A DNA stretch of 64,000 nt from an uncultured bacterium (GTDB lineage Bacteria; Cyanobacteriota; Vampirovibrionia; Gastranaerophilales; Gastranaerophilaceae), in assembly GCA_948964545.1 (NCBI GenBank), contig CAREDV010000001.1:620001-684000 (forward strand). The letters are read 5' to 3'. Under the pieces are notes generated by a model. It did no database searches. It had not been told where the DNA came from and saw only the letters and a program-made list of their open reading frames with translations. Position 1 is the stretch's first letter; each line of letters begins with the position of its first letter. Shown piece after piece: positions 41,968 to 50,801 of the stretch. The position numbers and the translations under genes are program-made.

Positions 41968-43209
41968 ATGGAAAAGAAAAAAGTTTTAATTGTCGGAGCA
42001 TCTGCAAAAGAGTATGCACTTGCTGAAAAATTTATTGAAAATGGCTGCGAAGTAATAGTTGCACCTGGTAATTGCAGGATTAAAGATATTGCAGAATGTG
42101 CAGATATTAGAGAAGAAAATGTGCAAGAACTTTTGGAATTTGTTTTGGAAAATGCGGTTGATTTGACTGTAGCATCTTCTGAAATTGCTATAAGAAATGA
42201 TATTGCAGAACTTTTCCAGAGTAATAGCCAGCTTATTTTTGCCCCGTCTGCTAAAAGCGCAGAGATGACTCTTAGCCGTTCAGCAGGTAAAAAGTTTCTA
42301 TATAGATTAAGAATTCCGACTCCGCGTTTTTCTGTTTATGATAAATTGCAAATGGCAGCAGACTATTTGAAACATGCACCTATGCCTCAAGTTATAAGAA
42401 CTGATAAAGCTGCTAATGGGGCTGATAGACTTGTTTGTACTACTTTTCCGACAGCTAAAACTTTTACTGAAGATTTATTTGCAAGAGGTGAAGAAAAAGT
42501 TGTATTTGAAGATTATGTATACGGTCATGAATTTACCGTGTATGTTGTAACTGATGGATATAGTGCTGTGCATCTTGCAACAGTTGCAAATTATAAGTTT
42601 GCACAGGACGGTGACGGCGGGATTTTAACAGCAGGCACGGGAGCTTTTACTCCTGATTATAAAGTTTCAAAAGAGATTGAAGATGCTGTTATGAAACATG
42701 TTATAAATAATACTCTTCAGGCTTTGGAGAAAAAAGAAACTCCATATCTCGGAATTTTAGGTGTTGATTGCGTTTTGAAAGATGACGGTAGATTTGTTAC
42801 TTTAGATTTTAAATCATTCTTGTCAGACCATGATGCAAAGGCAGTTTTGAATCTAGTAGATGAAAATCTTTATACATTATTTGAAGCCTGCTCTGTAGGC
42901 TCATTTGCTGATGATTATGAAAGTATTAAGATTTCTGATAATGCATCTGTTTCTCTTGTTTTGTCGGCAAGAACAGAGGGAAATACTATTGAGGGGCTTG
43001 ATTTAGCTGAGACTGATATAACGCCTTTTGCAATTGTAAAAAATGATTACCTTGAATTTGAAACTGTTGCGGGGCGGAATTTAGTCTTGACAAAAACTGC
43101 AAAAACATTATCAAGAGCACGTTCAGCTGTATATGAGGATGCGGAACTTATAAAATTTGACGGTAAAAAATACCGAAATGATATTTGCGAGCAGGTTGAA
43201 AAATTTTAA
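41968..43209 (+). CDS. purD: phosphoribosylamine--glycine ligase (PurD) family protein, strongly diverged
   Basis: The 413-residue ATP-grasp protein aligns over its whole length with GAR synthetase: an N-terminal Rossmann part (KVLIVGASAKEYALAEKF), an ATP-grasp core (VVFEDYVYGHEFTVYVV, DGDGGILTAGTGAFTPD) and a C-terminal domain. Several family signatures are eroded. GGREHA reads ASAKEYA, the GPEAPLV region reads ASSEIAI, the GLAAGKGV loop reads KAANGADRL, and the NxRFGDPE metal motif reads FKSFLSDHD. It may be a paralogue with another substrate, or inactive. The promoter is TTTACA, 17 nt, TAGAAT, then 7 nt to the ATG: leaderless. Confidence 0.7.
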   Translation: MEKKKVLIVGASAKEYALAEKFIENGCEVIVAPGNCRIKDIAECADIREENVQELLEFVLENAVDLTVASSEIAIRNDIAELFQSNSQLIFAPSAKSAEMTLSRSAGKKFLYRLRIPTPRFSVYDKLQMAADYLKHAPMPQVIRTDKAANGADRLVCTTFPTAKTFTEDLFARGEEKVVFEDYVYGHEFTVYVVTDGYSAVHLATVANYKFAQDGDGGILTAGTGAFTPDYKVSKEIEDAVMKHVINNTLQALEKKETPYLGILGVDCVLKDDGRFVTLDFKSFLSDHDAKAVLNLVDENLYTLFEACSVGSFADDYESIKISDNASVSLVLSARTEGNTIEGLDLAETDITPFAIVKNDYLEFETVAGRNLVLTKTAKTLSRARSAVYEDAELIKFDGKKYRNDICEQVEKF

Positions 43210-43230
43210 AGCTTCATTATATATAAAAAT

Positions 43231-44193
43231 ATGAAGAACTATTATTCTATTCTTGGAGTTACACCTGATAGTACTTTTGCTGAGATTAAATCGGCATATC
43301 GGACTCTTGCGCGTAAATATCATCCTGATATTAATCCCGATGGAGCGCAGAGGTTTAAAGATGTTTCTGAGGCATATTCTACTCTTTGTGACACTAAAAA
43401 GAGAACGCAGTACGATACAATAAACGGTTTTTTCAAAACAGAAAAAACTAAAACAACTTCCGAAAAAGCGCATGAGGAGTATAAAAAAACAGCATCTGAA
43501 CCTATAAATAAAGAAAAATTCTCTAAAAAATTTAATGATATTTTCCCTAAGAAGAAAAAGTCTGTTCCAAAGCGCGGAGATGATATTAATGAAGATATAT
43601 CAATTACGATAAAAGATGCGCTTAGAGGCTGTGATAGAACCATCAATGTTTTGCATACATCAGAATGTCCGCATTGCAAAGGCAGAAAGTTTATTAACGG
43701 CGCTGTCTGTTCTTTTTGTGACGGAACTGGAGAAAAATCAGAACTTAGAAAGATTACTGTAAAAATCCCCAAAAATGTAAAAAATGGTGCAAAGCTAAGA
43801 ATTGCAAACGAAGGCAATTTTGGAGAAAACGGCGGTAAAAACGGAGATTTGTATTTAAAAATTAATATCGAACAAAATTCCCGCATTCAAATCAGTGAAA
43901 ATAATATAATTTTTAAAGTTCCTATCACACCGTTTGAAGCTGTACTTGGCGGGAATATTTCTATTCCGTCATTTGACGGTAATCTGTCATTAAAAATTCC
44001 TCCAAAAACTCATTCGGGGCAGAAATTCCGCCTTGCAGGACAGGGGGTGAAGCAGAATGGAAAAATCGGCGACCTGATTATTGTAATAGATATTGAAATT
44101 CCTTGTTCTTTGTCGGATGATGAAATCAGGCTTTATGAAAAGCTTAAAAAAATGTCCGCACAAAATATAAGAGAGAATTTATTAAATGGTTAA
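43231..44193 (+). CDS. DnaJ-like J-domain cochaperone with a single zinc site
   Basis: 320 residues. The J domain covers 1-65, with the HPD motif at residues 31-33 (KYHPDINPDG). A lysine-rich linker follows, then a shortened zinc region with only two CxxCxG motifs (C146-C149 and C160-C163) instead of the four of full DnaJ. The C-terminal substrate-binding beta domains end with SLKIPPKTHSGQKFRLAGQGV. It stimulates Hsp70. It is intermediate between DnaJ and the zinc-free CbpA. TATATA lies 7 nt before the ATG, possibly leaderless. It overlaps queE by 8 bp. Confidence 0.88.
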   Translation: MKNYYSILGVTPDSTFAEIKSAYRTLARKYHPDINPDGAQRFKDVSEAYSTLCDTKKRTQYDTINGFFKTEKTKTTSEKAHEEYKKTASEPINKEKFSKKFNDIFPKKKKSVPKRGDDINEDISITIKDALRGCDRTINVLHTSECPHCKGRKFINGAVCSFCDGTGEKSELRKITVKIPKNVKNGAKLRIANEGNFGENGGKNGDLYLKINIEQNSRIQISENNIIFKVPITPFEAVLGGNISIPSFDGNLSLKIPPKTHSGQKFRLAGQGVKQNGKIGDLIIVIDIEIPCSLSDDEIRLYEKLKKMSAQNIRENLLNG

Positions 44194-44839
44194 AATAAAA
44201 GAAATTTTTGCTTCAATTCAGGGCGAAGGGCCTTATGTAGGGTATAAACAGGTGTTTGTAAGGTTTTGTAACTGCAATTTAAAATGCAATTACTGCGATA
44301 CTGATTTTGCAGACGGTGTGGATTATAATTCTTGCGAGCTTGCAGATGAAGTTAACAAATATGTCAGTGTGCATTCGGTTTCTTTGACGGGTGGTGAACC
44401 GCTTTTGCAGGTTGAATTTTTAAAAGAATTTTTACCTCGCGTAAATAAAAAAATCTACTTGGAAACAAATGCAACTTTAGCTGAAAAGTTTATGGAGGTA
44501 AAACCTTTTATTGATATTGTTTCAGCAGATATTAAGCTTGAAAGTGCAACGGGCATAAAAGATACTTATAAATTCCATGACAAGTTTTTTGAATCCTGCA
44601 AGGGTGTAGAAACTTTTGCAAAAATCGTGTTTAACAACAAAATTACAGATGAAGAAATTAAAAAATGTTGTGAACTTGGTAAAAAACATGCCATTGAGTT
44701 AATTTTACAACCCGAAATGGGAGCGGAAAATATGCTTGTGTCATCAGAATTTTGTTCTGAAATCCTTGATAAATTTTTGGAAAAATATGAAAACGTAAGA
44801 CTTATTCCGCAAGTTCATAAGTTTTTAGACGTCAGGTAA
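44186..44839 (+). CDS. queE: 7-carboxy-7-deazaguanine synthase
   Basis: A radical-SAM enzyme of queuosine biosynthesis that contracts the ring of 6-carboxytetrahydropterin. The 217-residue product starts IKEIFASIQGEGPYVG. The 4Fe-4S motif CNLKCNYC (C-x3-C-x2-C, about 31-38) is followed by SLTGGEPLLQ. The other queuosine genes (queC, queD, queF) are not nearby. The start overlaps the J-domain gene by 8 bp and the end overlaps the convergent gene by 15 bp. Confidence 0.92.
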   Translation: MVKIKEIFASIQGEGPYVGYKQVFVRFCNCNLKCNYCDTDFADGVDYNSCELADEVNKYVSVHSVSLTGGEPLLQVEFLKEFLPRVNKKIYLETNATLAEKFMEVKPFIDIVSADIKLESATGIKDTYKFHDKFFESCKGVETFAKIVFNNKITDEEIKKCCELGKKHAIELILQPEMGAENMLVSSEFCSEILDKFLEKYENVRLIPQVHKFLDVR

Positions 44840-45652
44840 AAAAGGGTTTTTCTTTTGGACTGAAAAGGGATGATTATTTGAATTGCTATTAAAAATATTT
44901 GCTTTTTTTTCATCGCCTTTCAAGTAATCTTCAATAATGTCATCTTTTTCACCTTTATCTAAATATTTTATTAGACTATCGACAACTTTTGAAATTTCGT
45001 CATTTTCAAGCGCTTTATCATATTCTTGTGAGATTTTTTCGATACTATTATTTTCTTCATTTTTATCACCTGTTTCAATTTGCGGCAGCTCAGGTGATTT
45101 TGTTAATTCATCGGTAATTTTTTTTGTATCAATTTTATTTCTGGTTTCTTCATCCAATGTACTAAGTTTGTTTTCAAGTGCTTGAGCTTTATATGCCCTT
45201 TGTGCGTAAGTATTAGCGAAGAATTTTTGTTCAAGCAGTTGTTTTTCAATGTCTTTAATAACTTGTTTTACTTCATTTTCGGTTTTACAATTTGCACATT
45301 TGCTTTCGAGTGAACCTAAAATACGGGGTATAGTTTTTTCGGAAATATCTTTAATTCCCATTTTAGATGTTGATGCAACAACACTAAATTCGGAATGTTT
45401 TAAAATTTTTTCAAGATTTTCCATTTTATTATATTGCTTTGCTATATTTGATACATATGTTGTTGTAAGTCTTTTTGTTTCTGATGCTACAGTTTGGGTT
45501 ATTTTTTGTTCCTGTGCATTATTATTAGTTTTTTGGTCTGTCCAGATACTAGGGCTTTCGTTGGTTGAAATAGTGCCGCATCTGCCATTTGCATTGTTGT
45601 TGGTAATGGTGGAAATAATATTTCTATTTGTGCTCGTAATATCCCAGTTCAT
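44825..45652 (-). CDS. hypothetical protein, Asn-rich N-terminus and coiled coil
   Basis: 275 residues from the ATG at 45652 (MNWDITSTNRNIIST); a TTG further upstream is less likely. The N-terminal 45 residues are rich in Asn, Thr and Ser and look disordered. The remainder is charged and helical, with coiled-coil stretches (about 55-75, 110-165, 190-240) and a CANC pair near 117. No signal peptide or membrane helix. It is divergent from def. I do not recognise a family. Confidence 0.6.
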   Translation of the reverse strand: MNWDITSTNRNIISTITNNNANGRCGTISTNESPSIWTDQKTNNNAQEQKITQTVASETKRLTTTYVSNIAKQYNKMENLEKILKHSEFSVVASTSKMGIKDISEKTIPRILGSLESKCANCKTENEVKQVIKDIEKQLLEQKFFANTYAQRAYKAQALENKLSTLDEETRNKIDTKKITDELTKSPELPQIETGDKNEENNSIEKISQEYDKALENDEISKVVDSLIKYLDKGEKDDIIEDYLKGDEKKANIFNSNSNNHPFSVQKKNPFLPDV

Positions 45653-45743
45653 AAATATATAAACATTTTTAGATGTTTGGAATTTCAATGCTCTTGTTTT
45701 TCGTTACATTTTGTTATATACTTTTAGAGGTAGTGAGGTGAGT

Positions 45744-46277
45744 ATGTCTGTTAAAAGAGTTTTACAATACGGTGAAAAAAGTTTGAGAGAACCCTCAAAA
45801 GAGGTTCATAAAGTTTCTAAAAAAATTCAGGAACTTGTTCAGGATTTGCTGGATACTATGTATGCAAAAAACGGGGTAGGAATGGCTGCTCCGCAAATTG
45901 GTGTAAATTACAGAGTATTTGTTATTGATGTGTCTAAAAATGATGAACCTTTAAATCCGATAGTTTTTATTAATCCTAAAATTATTAAAAAATCTGGTTC
46001 TTGTGTAGCTCAAGAGGGATGTATCAGTTTTCCAGAGGCTTATACAGATGTAAAACGATATTCAGATATTATGGTAAAAGCTCTGGATCGCCAGGGCAGA
46101 CCGTTTGTTCTTGAAGCAAAAGATGGAGAACTCCTTGCTCGTGCAATTCAGCATGAAAACGACCACCTCGACGGCATTTTGTTTATTGATCACTGTGTAA
46201 ACCGTTTTGAAACAGATGAAGTTCTTGCAAAACATAAACTTCCGCCGATTGAGCCTGAAAGGTTAATAAATGATTAA
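45744..46277 (+). CDS. def: peptide deformylase
   Basis: Removes the formyl group from new proteins. The 177-residue product has the three metal and active-site motifs: GVGMAAPQIG (about 42-51), EGCISFP (metal Cys, about 90-96) and QHENDHLDG (the two metal His, about 132-140). I chose the ATG at 45744 (MSVKRVLQYGEKSLREP) behind GAGGTGAG; the longer frame from 45711 lacks support. It overlaps fmt by 8 bp, the classic def-fmt pair. Confidence 0.96.
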   Translation: MSVKRVLQYGEKSLREPSKEVHKVSKKIQELVQDLLDTMYAKNGVGMAAPQIGVNYRVFVIDVSKNDEPLNPIVFINPKIIKKSGSCVAQEGCISFPEAYTDVKRYSDIMVKALDRQGRPFVLEAKDGELLARAIQHENDHLDGILFIDHCVNRFETDEVLAKHKLPPIEPERLIND

Positions 46278-47184
46278 CATAATTTTCTTTGGTACACCTG
46301 CAATAGCTTTAAAGTCTTTGGAATATCTTTATAATTCCGACAAAATTAACGTGCTTGCTGTAGTAACACAGCCTGACAAACCAGCAGGACGCGGCCAAAA
46401 AATTTCTATGTCGCCGATTAAACAGTTTGCTCTTGAAAAAGGCTTACCTGTTTTTCAGCCGAAATCTATCCGCAAAGAACCTGAAATTCAAGAGGAATTG
46501 AAAAAACTTAATCCTGATTTTTTTGTAACTTTTGCATTCGGACAAATTTTGTCACAGGAAGTTTTGGATATTCCGAAATATGAAACTATAAATCTTCATG
46601 CATCGCTTTTGCCTAAATATCGTGGGGCTAATCCTATTCAGCGTGCGATTATTAATGGAGATAAAGAAACAGGTATCTGCACAATGATTACTGAACTCGG
46701 GCTTGACTGCGGAGATGTTTGTATGCGTGAAGTAATTAAAATTCCTGATGATATGACTTGTGTCGATTTATTCGAAAAAATTAGCGCTCGTTCACCCGAA
46801 TTACTTGAAAAAACTTTAACAGGGCTTATGAATAACACTATAACTCCCGAAAAACAATGTGAAAAAGGGGTTTGTATGGCAAATAAGCTTGTGAAAGAAG
46901 AAACTATTATTGATTGGACAAAGCCTGCGCAGGAAATTCATAACCTTGTACGCGGGATTTATAAATTCCCGTCTGCATATTTTATGCATAATGATAAAAT
47001 TATCAAAGTGCTTGAAACTCGTGTAGTTAAGAGTTCTGGGAAATGCGGTGAGTTTGTAAGAATATCTAAAGATGGTATTGAAGTTGGATGCGGAGAAGAT
47101 TGCATTCTGCTTGTAAAAGTAAAACCCGAGGGTAAGGGTGAAATGTTTGCTGCTGATTGGGCACGGGGTGCGGTGCGTAAATGA
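46270..47184 (+). CDS. fmt: methionyl-tRNA formyltransferase
   Basis: 304 residues. The catalytic Asn/His/Asp set is seen in NLHASLLPKYRGANPIQRAI (about 106-125) and ITELGLDCGDV (Asp near 143). The C-terminal OB-like domain binds tRNA. It acts before initiation as the counterpart of def, which overlaps its start. The next gene, aroH, overlaps its stop by 4 bp (ATGA). Confidence 0.96.
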   Translation: MINIIFFGTPAIALKSLEYLYNSDKINVLAVVTQPDKPAGRGQKISMSPIKQFALEKGLPVFQPKSIRKEPEIQEELKKLNPDFFVTFAFGQILSQEVLDIPKYETINLHASLLPKYRGANPIQRAIINGDKETGICTMITELGLDCGDVCMREVIKIPDDMTCVDLFEKISARSPELLEKTLTGLMNNTITPEKQCEKGVCMANKLVKEETIIDWTKPAQEIHNLVRGIYKFPSAYFMHNDKIIKVLETRVVKSSGKCGEFVRISKDGIEVGCGEDCILLVKVKPEGKGEMFAADWARGAVRK

Positions 47185-47528
47185 TTACTAAAGGCATTAG
47201 AGGTGCGATTACAGTTGAGAATAACTCGGCAGAAGATTTAAAAGAAGCTGCTCTTGAACTTTTGAATGAAATGATGTCAAGAAATGCCATCACGAAAGAA
47301 CAGATTTCTCATGTGATTTTTACAACTACTAATGATTTGAATGCAGAATTTCCTGCAAAGTTTGCACGTCTTGAACTTGGTTGGGAACAGGTTGCAATGA
47401 TGTGTTTTCACGAACTAGATGTGCCGAATTCTTTGACAATGTGTCTTAGAGTGCTTATTGTTATTAACTGCCAAAAAGATTTTATTCCGCAGTTTGTCTA
47501 TCTAAAAGGTGCATCTAATTTAAGATAA
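47181..47528 (+). CDS. aroH: chorismate mutase, AroH type
   Basis: The 115-residue small monofunctional chorismate mutase (chorismate to prephenate) has Arg7 in KGIRGAITVE, FPAKFARLELGW, the CFHELDV segment (Cys and Glu of the active site, about 75-78) and CLRVLIV with the key Arg near 90. It is translationally coupled to fmt by a 4-bp overlap, an unusual partner for an aromatic amino-acid enzyme. Its last 9 bp overlap a convergent gene. Confidence 0.93.
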   Translation: MITKGIRGAITVENNSAEDLKEAALELLNEMMSRNAITKEQISHVIFTTTNDLNAEFPAKFARLELGWEQVAMMCFHELDVPNSLTMCLRVLIVINCQKDFIPQFVYLKGASNLR

Positions 47529-49424
47529 CCTTGTAATCTCAGTCATTGCAGGGTCAAGTAATCTTCGTCCGATATTTGGGAAGTCGATTGAACAAAGCAT
47601 TTTGTTGCCGTACTTAATCATTTTTTCAACAATGCCTTCGCCGTATTTAGCAGTCGATACTCTGTCACCAGGCTCAAAGGTTTGAATTTCAGAGTCTAAA
47701 TCTTCTTCAGTAGGATAAATCGGTACTACTGGCGGAAGTTCATCTTCATAACTATCTAATGCAATTATTTCTTCATCACCAACAAGCGAAATGTCATCAT
47801 TTACAGCTAAGTCATCTATTAAATTAAGATCGTCTTCTGTTAGTTCATCTTGAGTTTCAAAATCTTCATCTTCGGTCGGTAGTTTTTCATAAAAAACTTT
47901 ATCAACATCTTTTGCAACTTGTTCTACTAATTCATCATTAGGTATTTCTTGTGCATCTGTTTCAATTATTTCTTCCTGTAAGTATTCATCTTCAATTAAT
48001 TGAGGAACTTCATCTATAGGGTCATAAATTACATTATCCTCAAGAATATTTTTAATAGGTTCTTCATAGATTTCGTCAGTCGCTTCTTCCTCAATAACAG
48101 ATTCTTCATTTATTTCAGGATAATTGATTTCTGTAAATTCTTCCTGAATTATTTTTTGTCCTGATTCTAAAATATTTTCTTCAGCTTCTTCTACTGTAGA
48201 CTCAAGCATTGGAATAGTGTCTTTAGTTTCTATTTCTTCAACAGGTGTAATTTCTGTTATAAACGGAATATTTTGTGAATGTGCGCCGTAAATGACGAAT
48301 TCATCATTATTAAGTTTTGCTAAAAAAGAATTATAGCTTGCAAAATCATGCTGCAACGTCAAAGGTGCAAAGAAAATGATATTTTGTGAAGCTTCTTTGA
48401 TTTCTTCAATGTATTTAAATTCATGCGGGCAAATTACTGTTGTAAACACATTATCTCTTTCAATAAATCTTTTTAATAATTTTTTACTGATATTAGAATT
48501 GTTTACTTTTACAAAACAGTAAATTTGTTCATTAATACCGTTTAAAACAGTGTAAACGTATCTTATAACTTCTTTTTGCAAATTTTTAGGAAGCTCTGAA
48601 AGATCAATGCTTATATTTTTTGCATTTTCTATTGCCATACTTAAATCAAGAATATCTTTTAATGTATCTGCAAACACGTTTAATTCTTTGTATTTTAGCA
48701 GTTTATTCTTTAAAAGAATTAACTGTGGAATCTGAGTTTCACGGTACTGGCTGTCAATAACACTAATAAATGTGTCAAAGGGCAAAAATCTTTCAGGAAG
48801 TGTTTGAAGGTAATTCTGGATTTCAATAAAAATATCCTGAATCATTGCTTTGCTTACTGCATCAACATCTTCAAGGTCATTTTCATAGATATAATTTATA
48901 GTGTCATGATTTAATGGAAGTTTAAAATCATGACCTGGCTTAATTGTTCTTTCCCATTCAAATTGACCTTCAGTGTCAATAATAATGGCTTTTTCTTTAA
49001 TTTGTTCTGTAATATTGCTTAAAAGTGTTGTGGTATTGCTAAGATTATTAGAGCAAATAAGCAGATTGTTTTCTAAAATTGTTTTATCGACCTTTAAATT
49101 AACATCTTGTTGGGCAAGACTTCCTAATGTTAGAGAATCTTCATTGGGAATTATATCTAAAAGCTCGCTTGAAGGAAGTTTTGATACATTTGCTGAAAGT
49201 GATGGTATTGTACCGTTATAGTTTTTTAGTATTCCTTCATCGTTGAATGTAAATATCAATTTTACAATAGCATAATTTGATGAGGCATCGGATTTTAAGT
49301 TCATAACCTGAGCTACATACGGGTTGTTTGAATCTTCTATGATAATAAATCCGCCCAATGCAAGATTGTCGGCTGTATCAAATGCGACTTTAACCAAATT
49401 GTTCTTAATTTCCAAAACCTTCAT
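47520..49424 (-). CDS. HerA-like protein with degenerate ATPase and C-terminal PcrA/UvrD-type Tudor domain
   Basis: 634 residues. The N-terminus (1-80, VLEIKNNLVKVAFDTADNLALGGFIIIE) looks like a HAS-barrel. Residues about 100-155 have the position and spacing of a HerA-type ATPase, but the P-loop is lost (LLICSNNLSNTTTLLSN), while a Walker B-like KAIIIDTEGQFEWE remains. A long acidic, low-complexity linker covers about 395-580. The last 52 residues (FEPGDRVSTAKYGEGIVEK...RRLLDP) match the Tudor-like domain at the end of PcrA/UvrD helicases, which binds RNA polymerase. The domain calls are by eye. GAGGGT precedes the ATG. Confidence 0.55.
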   Translation of the reverse strand: MKVLEIKNNLVKVAFDTADNLALGGFIIIEDSNNPYVAQVMNLKSDASSNYAIVKLIFTFNDEGILKNYNGTIPSLSANVSKLPSSELLDIIPNEDSLTLGSLAQQDVNLKVDKTILENNLLICSNNLSNTTTLLSNITEQIKEKAIIIDTEGQFEWERTIKPGHDFKLPLNHDTINYIYENDLEDVDAVSKAMIQDIFIEIQNYLQTLPERFLPFDTFISVIDSQYRETQIPQLILLKNKLLKYKELNVFADTLKDILDLSMAIENAKNISIDLSELPKNLQKEVIRYVYTVLNGINEQIYCFVKVNNSNISKKLLKRFIERDNVFTTVICPHEFKYIEEIKEASQNIIFFAPLTLQHDFASYNSFLAKLNNDEFVIYGAHSQNIPFITEITPVEEIETKDTIPMLESTVEEAEENILESGQKIIQEEFTEINYPEINEESVIEEEATDEIYEEPIKNILEDNVIYDPIDEVPQLIEDEYLQEEIIETDAQEIPNDELVEQVAKDVDKVFYEKLPTEDEDFETQDELTEDDLNLIDDLAVNDDISLVGDEEIIALDSYEDELPPVVPIYPTEEDLDSEIQTFEPGDRVSTAKYGEGIVEKMIKYGNKMLCSIDFPNIGRRLLDPAMTEITRLS

Positions 49425-49465
49425 TAAAATACCCTCACTTTGAAAATAACTTTATCATAAACATG

Positions 49466-50044
49466 CTAATTTTGCACTATATCTTGAAGTTTGTTGTATA
49501 TTTCAACAGTCAGTAAACATATCTTGAGATTTCTTTTTACAAGGCTTTTTATTGTTTCTTTGTAACACTTTAAAAGCGCTTTATTCAAGCCGTTTTCTTC
49601 ATTAAGAAGTGTGCGGATTTTGTCGGAATATTCTTTATCTCTTGTATTTGGTTCAATTTTATCTGCTATAAATACAATTTTTTCAAAATCAGTCATATCA
49701 AGTTTACCGAGTGTGTGCCATCTGACAGCCGATAAAATTTCTTTATCAGTAACGCCGAATTCTTTTTCTGCAATGTATGCGCTGACGGGTGCATGAAGTG
49801 TTTTGTAATTCTGCATTTCGCTTTCTTCAACTTGCAAATGTTCTTTGATAACTTCCAGAAGTTTTTCGTTGGAAAAACATTTTGCGCAATCGTGCAATAA
49901 TCCTGCAATATATGCTTTATCAGGGTTAAGATTAAATTTTTGCGCCAATTCTTTTGCACAATCTGCCGTTCCGAGTGTGTGAAAATATCTTTCCTCTGAT
50001 AAATTCTCTTTGAGCCAATTATTTATAAAGTCCGTGTCTTTCAA
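49466..50044 (-). CDS. yqeK: YqeK-type HD-domain hydrolase (bis(5'-nucleosyl)-tetraphosphatase-like)
   Basis: The 192-residue HD protein has the motif H...HD...D seen as RYFHTLGTADCAKELA, AGLLHDCAK (about 47-55) and SAVRWHTLGKLDM. YqeK enzymes hydrolyse Ap4A symmetrically. It follows nadD with a 26-bp overlap, the nadD-yqeK order seen in many bacteria. The substrate is inferred from the family. Confidence 0.9.
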   Translation of the reverse strand: MKDTDFINNWLKENLSEERYFHTLGTADCAKELAQKFNLNPDKAYIAGLLHDCAKCFSNEKLLEVIKEHLQVEESEMQNYKTLHAPVSAYIAEKEFGVTDKEILSAVRWHTLGKLDMTDFEKIVFIADKIEPNTRDKEYSDKIRTLLNEENGLNKALLKCYKETIKSLVKRNLKICLLTVEIYNKLQDIVQN

Positions 50045-50528
50045 TGTAATCTCCTACTTCTTTTGTGACTAAATCATCTATCGGTTTGTTTTCTTTTACT
50101 CTTTGTCTTATTTGTGAAGATGAAATATCTTCAGGAGTTCTGTCAAACGGTACAAATTCAATAAGTTCTTTGAGTTTTTCTGCTTCATACCATGTGTCAA
50201 AATTGTCAACAGAATCTTTGCCGATTATAAAGTTTATTTTGCCCTCAATATCGTATTTCTCGTAAAGTTCTAATATTGTAAGGTACGTATAAGATTTGCC
50301 CTCTCTTTTATATTCTATATCAGAAATTTCAAACTGCAGATGATTTTTTATTGCAAGTTCTACCATTTTATAACGGTGTTCGCAAAGTGCCGTATTTTTG
50401 TGGGGCGGGTTAAATGCAGGAATGAAGAGAATTTTGTCAAATCCGTATTTATCAAGAGCGAGTTGAGCCATTTTAAGGTGCGCCCTGTGTATAGGATTAA
50501 ATGTGCCTGCAAAAATACAAAGTTTCAT
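50019..50528 (-). CDS. nadD: nicotinate-nucleotide adenylyltransferase
   Basis: Makes deamido-NAD from nicotinate mononucleotide and ATP. The 169-residue product has the nucleotidyltransferase motif GTFNPIHRAHL (9-19), FIPAFNPPHK (about 36-45) and SSSQIRQRV (about 138-146). This is at the short end for the family. TGC-TACAAT lies exactly 6 nt before the ATG, so a leaderless transcript is predicted. Confidence 0.93.
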   Translation of the reverse strand: MKLCIFAGTFNPIHRAHLKMAQLALDKYGFDKILFIPAFNPPHKNTALCEHRYKMVELAIKNHLQFEISDIEYKREGKSYTYLTILELYEKYDIEGKINFIIGKDSVDNFDTWYEAEKLKELIEFVPFDRTPEDISSSQIRQRVKENKPIDDLVTKEVGDYIERHGLYK

Positions 50529-50551
50529 ATAGTGATTGTAGCATAAAGAAA

Positions 50552-50571
50552 AGCAGAACCGAGGTTCTGCT
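50552..50571 (-). terminator. terminator of the 54-aa gene
   Basis: AGCAGAAC and GTTCTGCT pair perfectly around a 4-nt loop. On the reverse strand the stem is followed by TTTCTTT. It lies between the small reverse-strand gene at 50637 and the nadD promoter. Confidence 0.65.
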
Positions 50572-50636
50572 GAAAAATTTGTAGGGGAAAAATTAAATTG
50601 GAGTTAAAAAAATCTGTTTTGTCCTCGTATGAGGTT

Positions 50637-50801
50637 TTATACTAAATGCAATGCCTGCTTATTGGCAATTGCGATGAAGTTCATCTGTGCAAAGAGAAGT
50701 TCCGATCGGTCCTCAAACGGCTGATTGTTATTCACTGTGACCTGATTGTCATAGATATTTTTCAATTTGTCGTCAATGTTTGCCAAATTAGCTGTTGCCA
50801 T
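50637..50801 (-). CDS. small protein of 54 aa, unknown function
   Basis: The ATG at 50801 follows GACGAGG by about 6 nt. The product starts MATANLANIDDKLKNIYDNQ and ends FIAIANKQALHLV, two probable amphipathic helices with an Asn-rich hinge. It has no signal peptide. A terminator (50552-50571) lies downstream on the same strand, which supports a real gene. I do not recognise a family; the helical hairpin look recalls secreted or needle-type small proteins, but that is weak. Confidence 0.5.
   Translation of the reverse strand: MATANLANIDDKLKNIYDNQVTVNNNQPFEDRSELLFAQMNFIAIANKQALHLV

Noticed and set aside
43320..43886. 188-codon open frame antisense to the J-domain gene
   Set aside because: The forward gene has clear J-domain and zinc motifs. 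The antisense product has biased, Phe/Ser-rich composition typical of a shadow and no ribosome-binding site.
45249..45662. 137-codon forward frame inside the hypothetical gene at 44825-45652
   Set aside because: Hydrophobic, low-complexity shadow of a charged coiled-coil gene. No ribosome-binding site and no independent support. The reverse frame is longer and ends in an ordinary convergent overlap.
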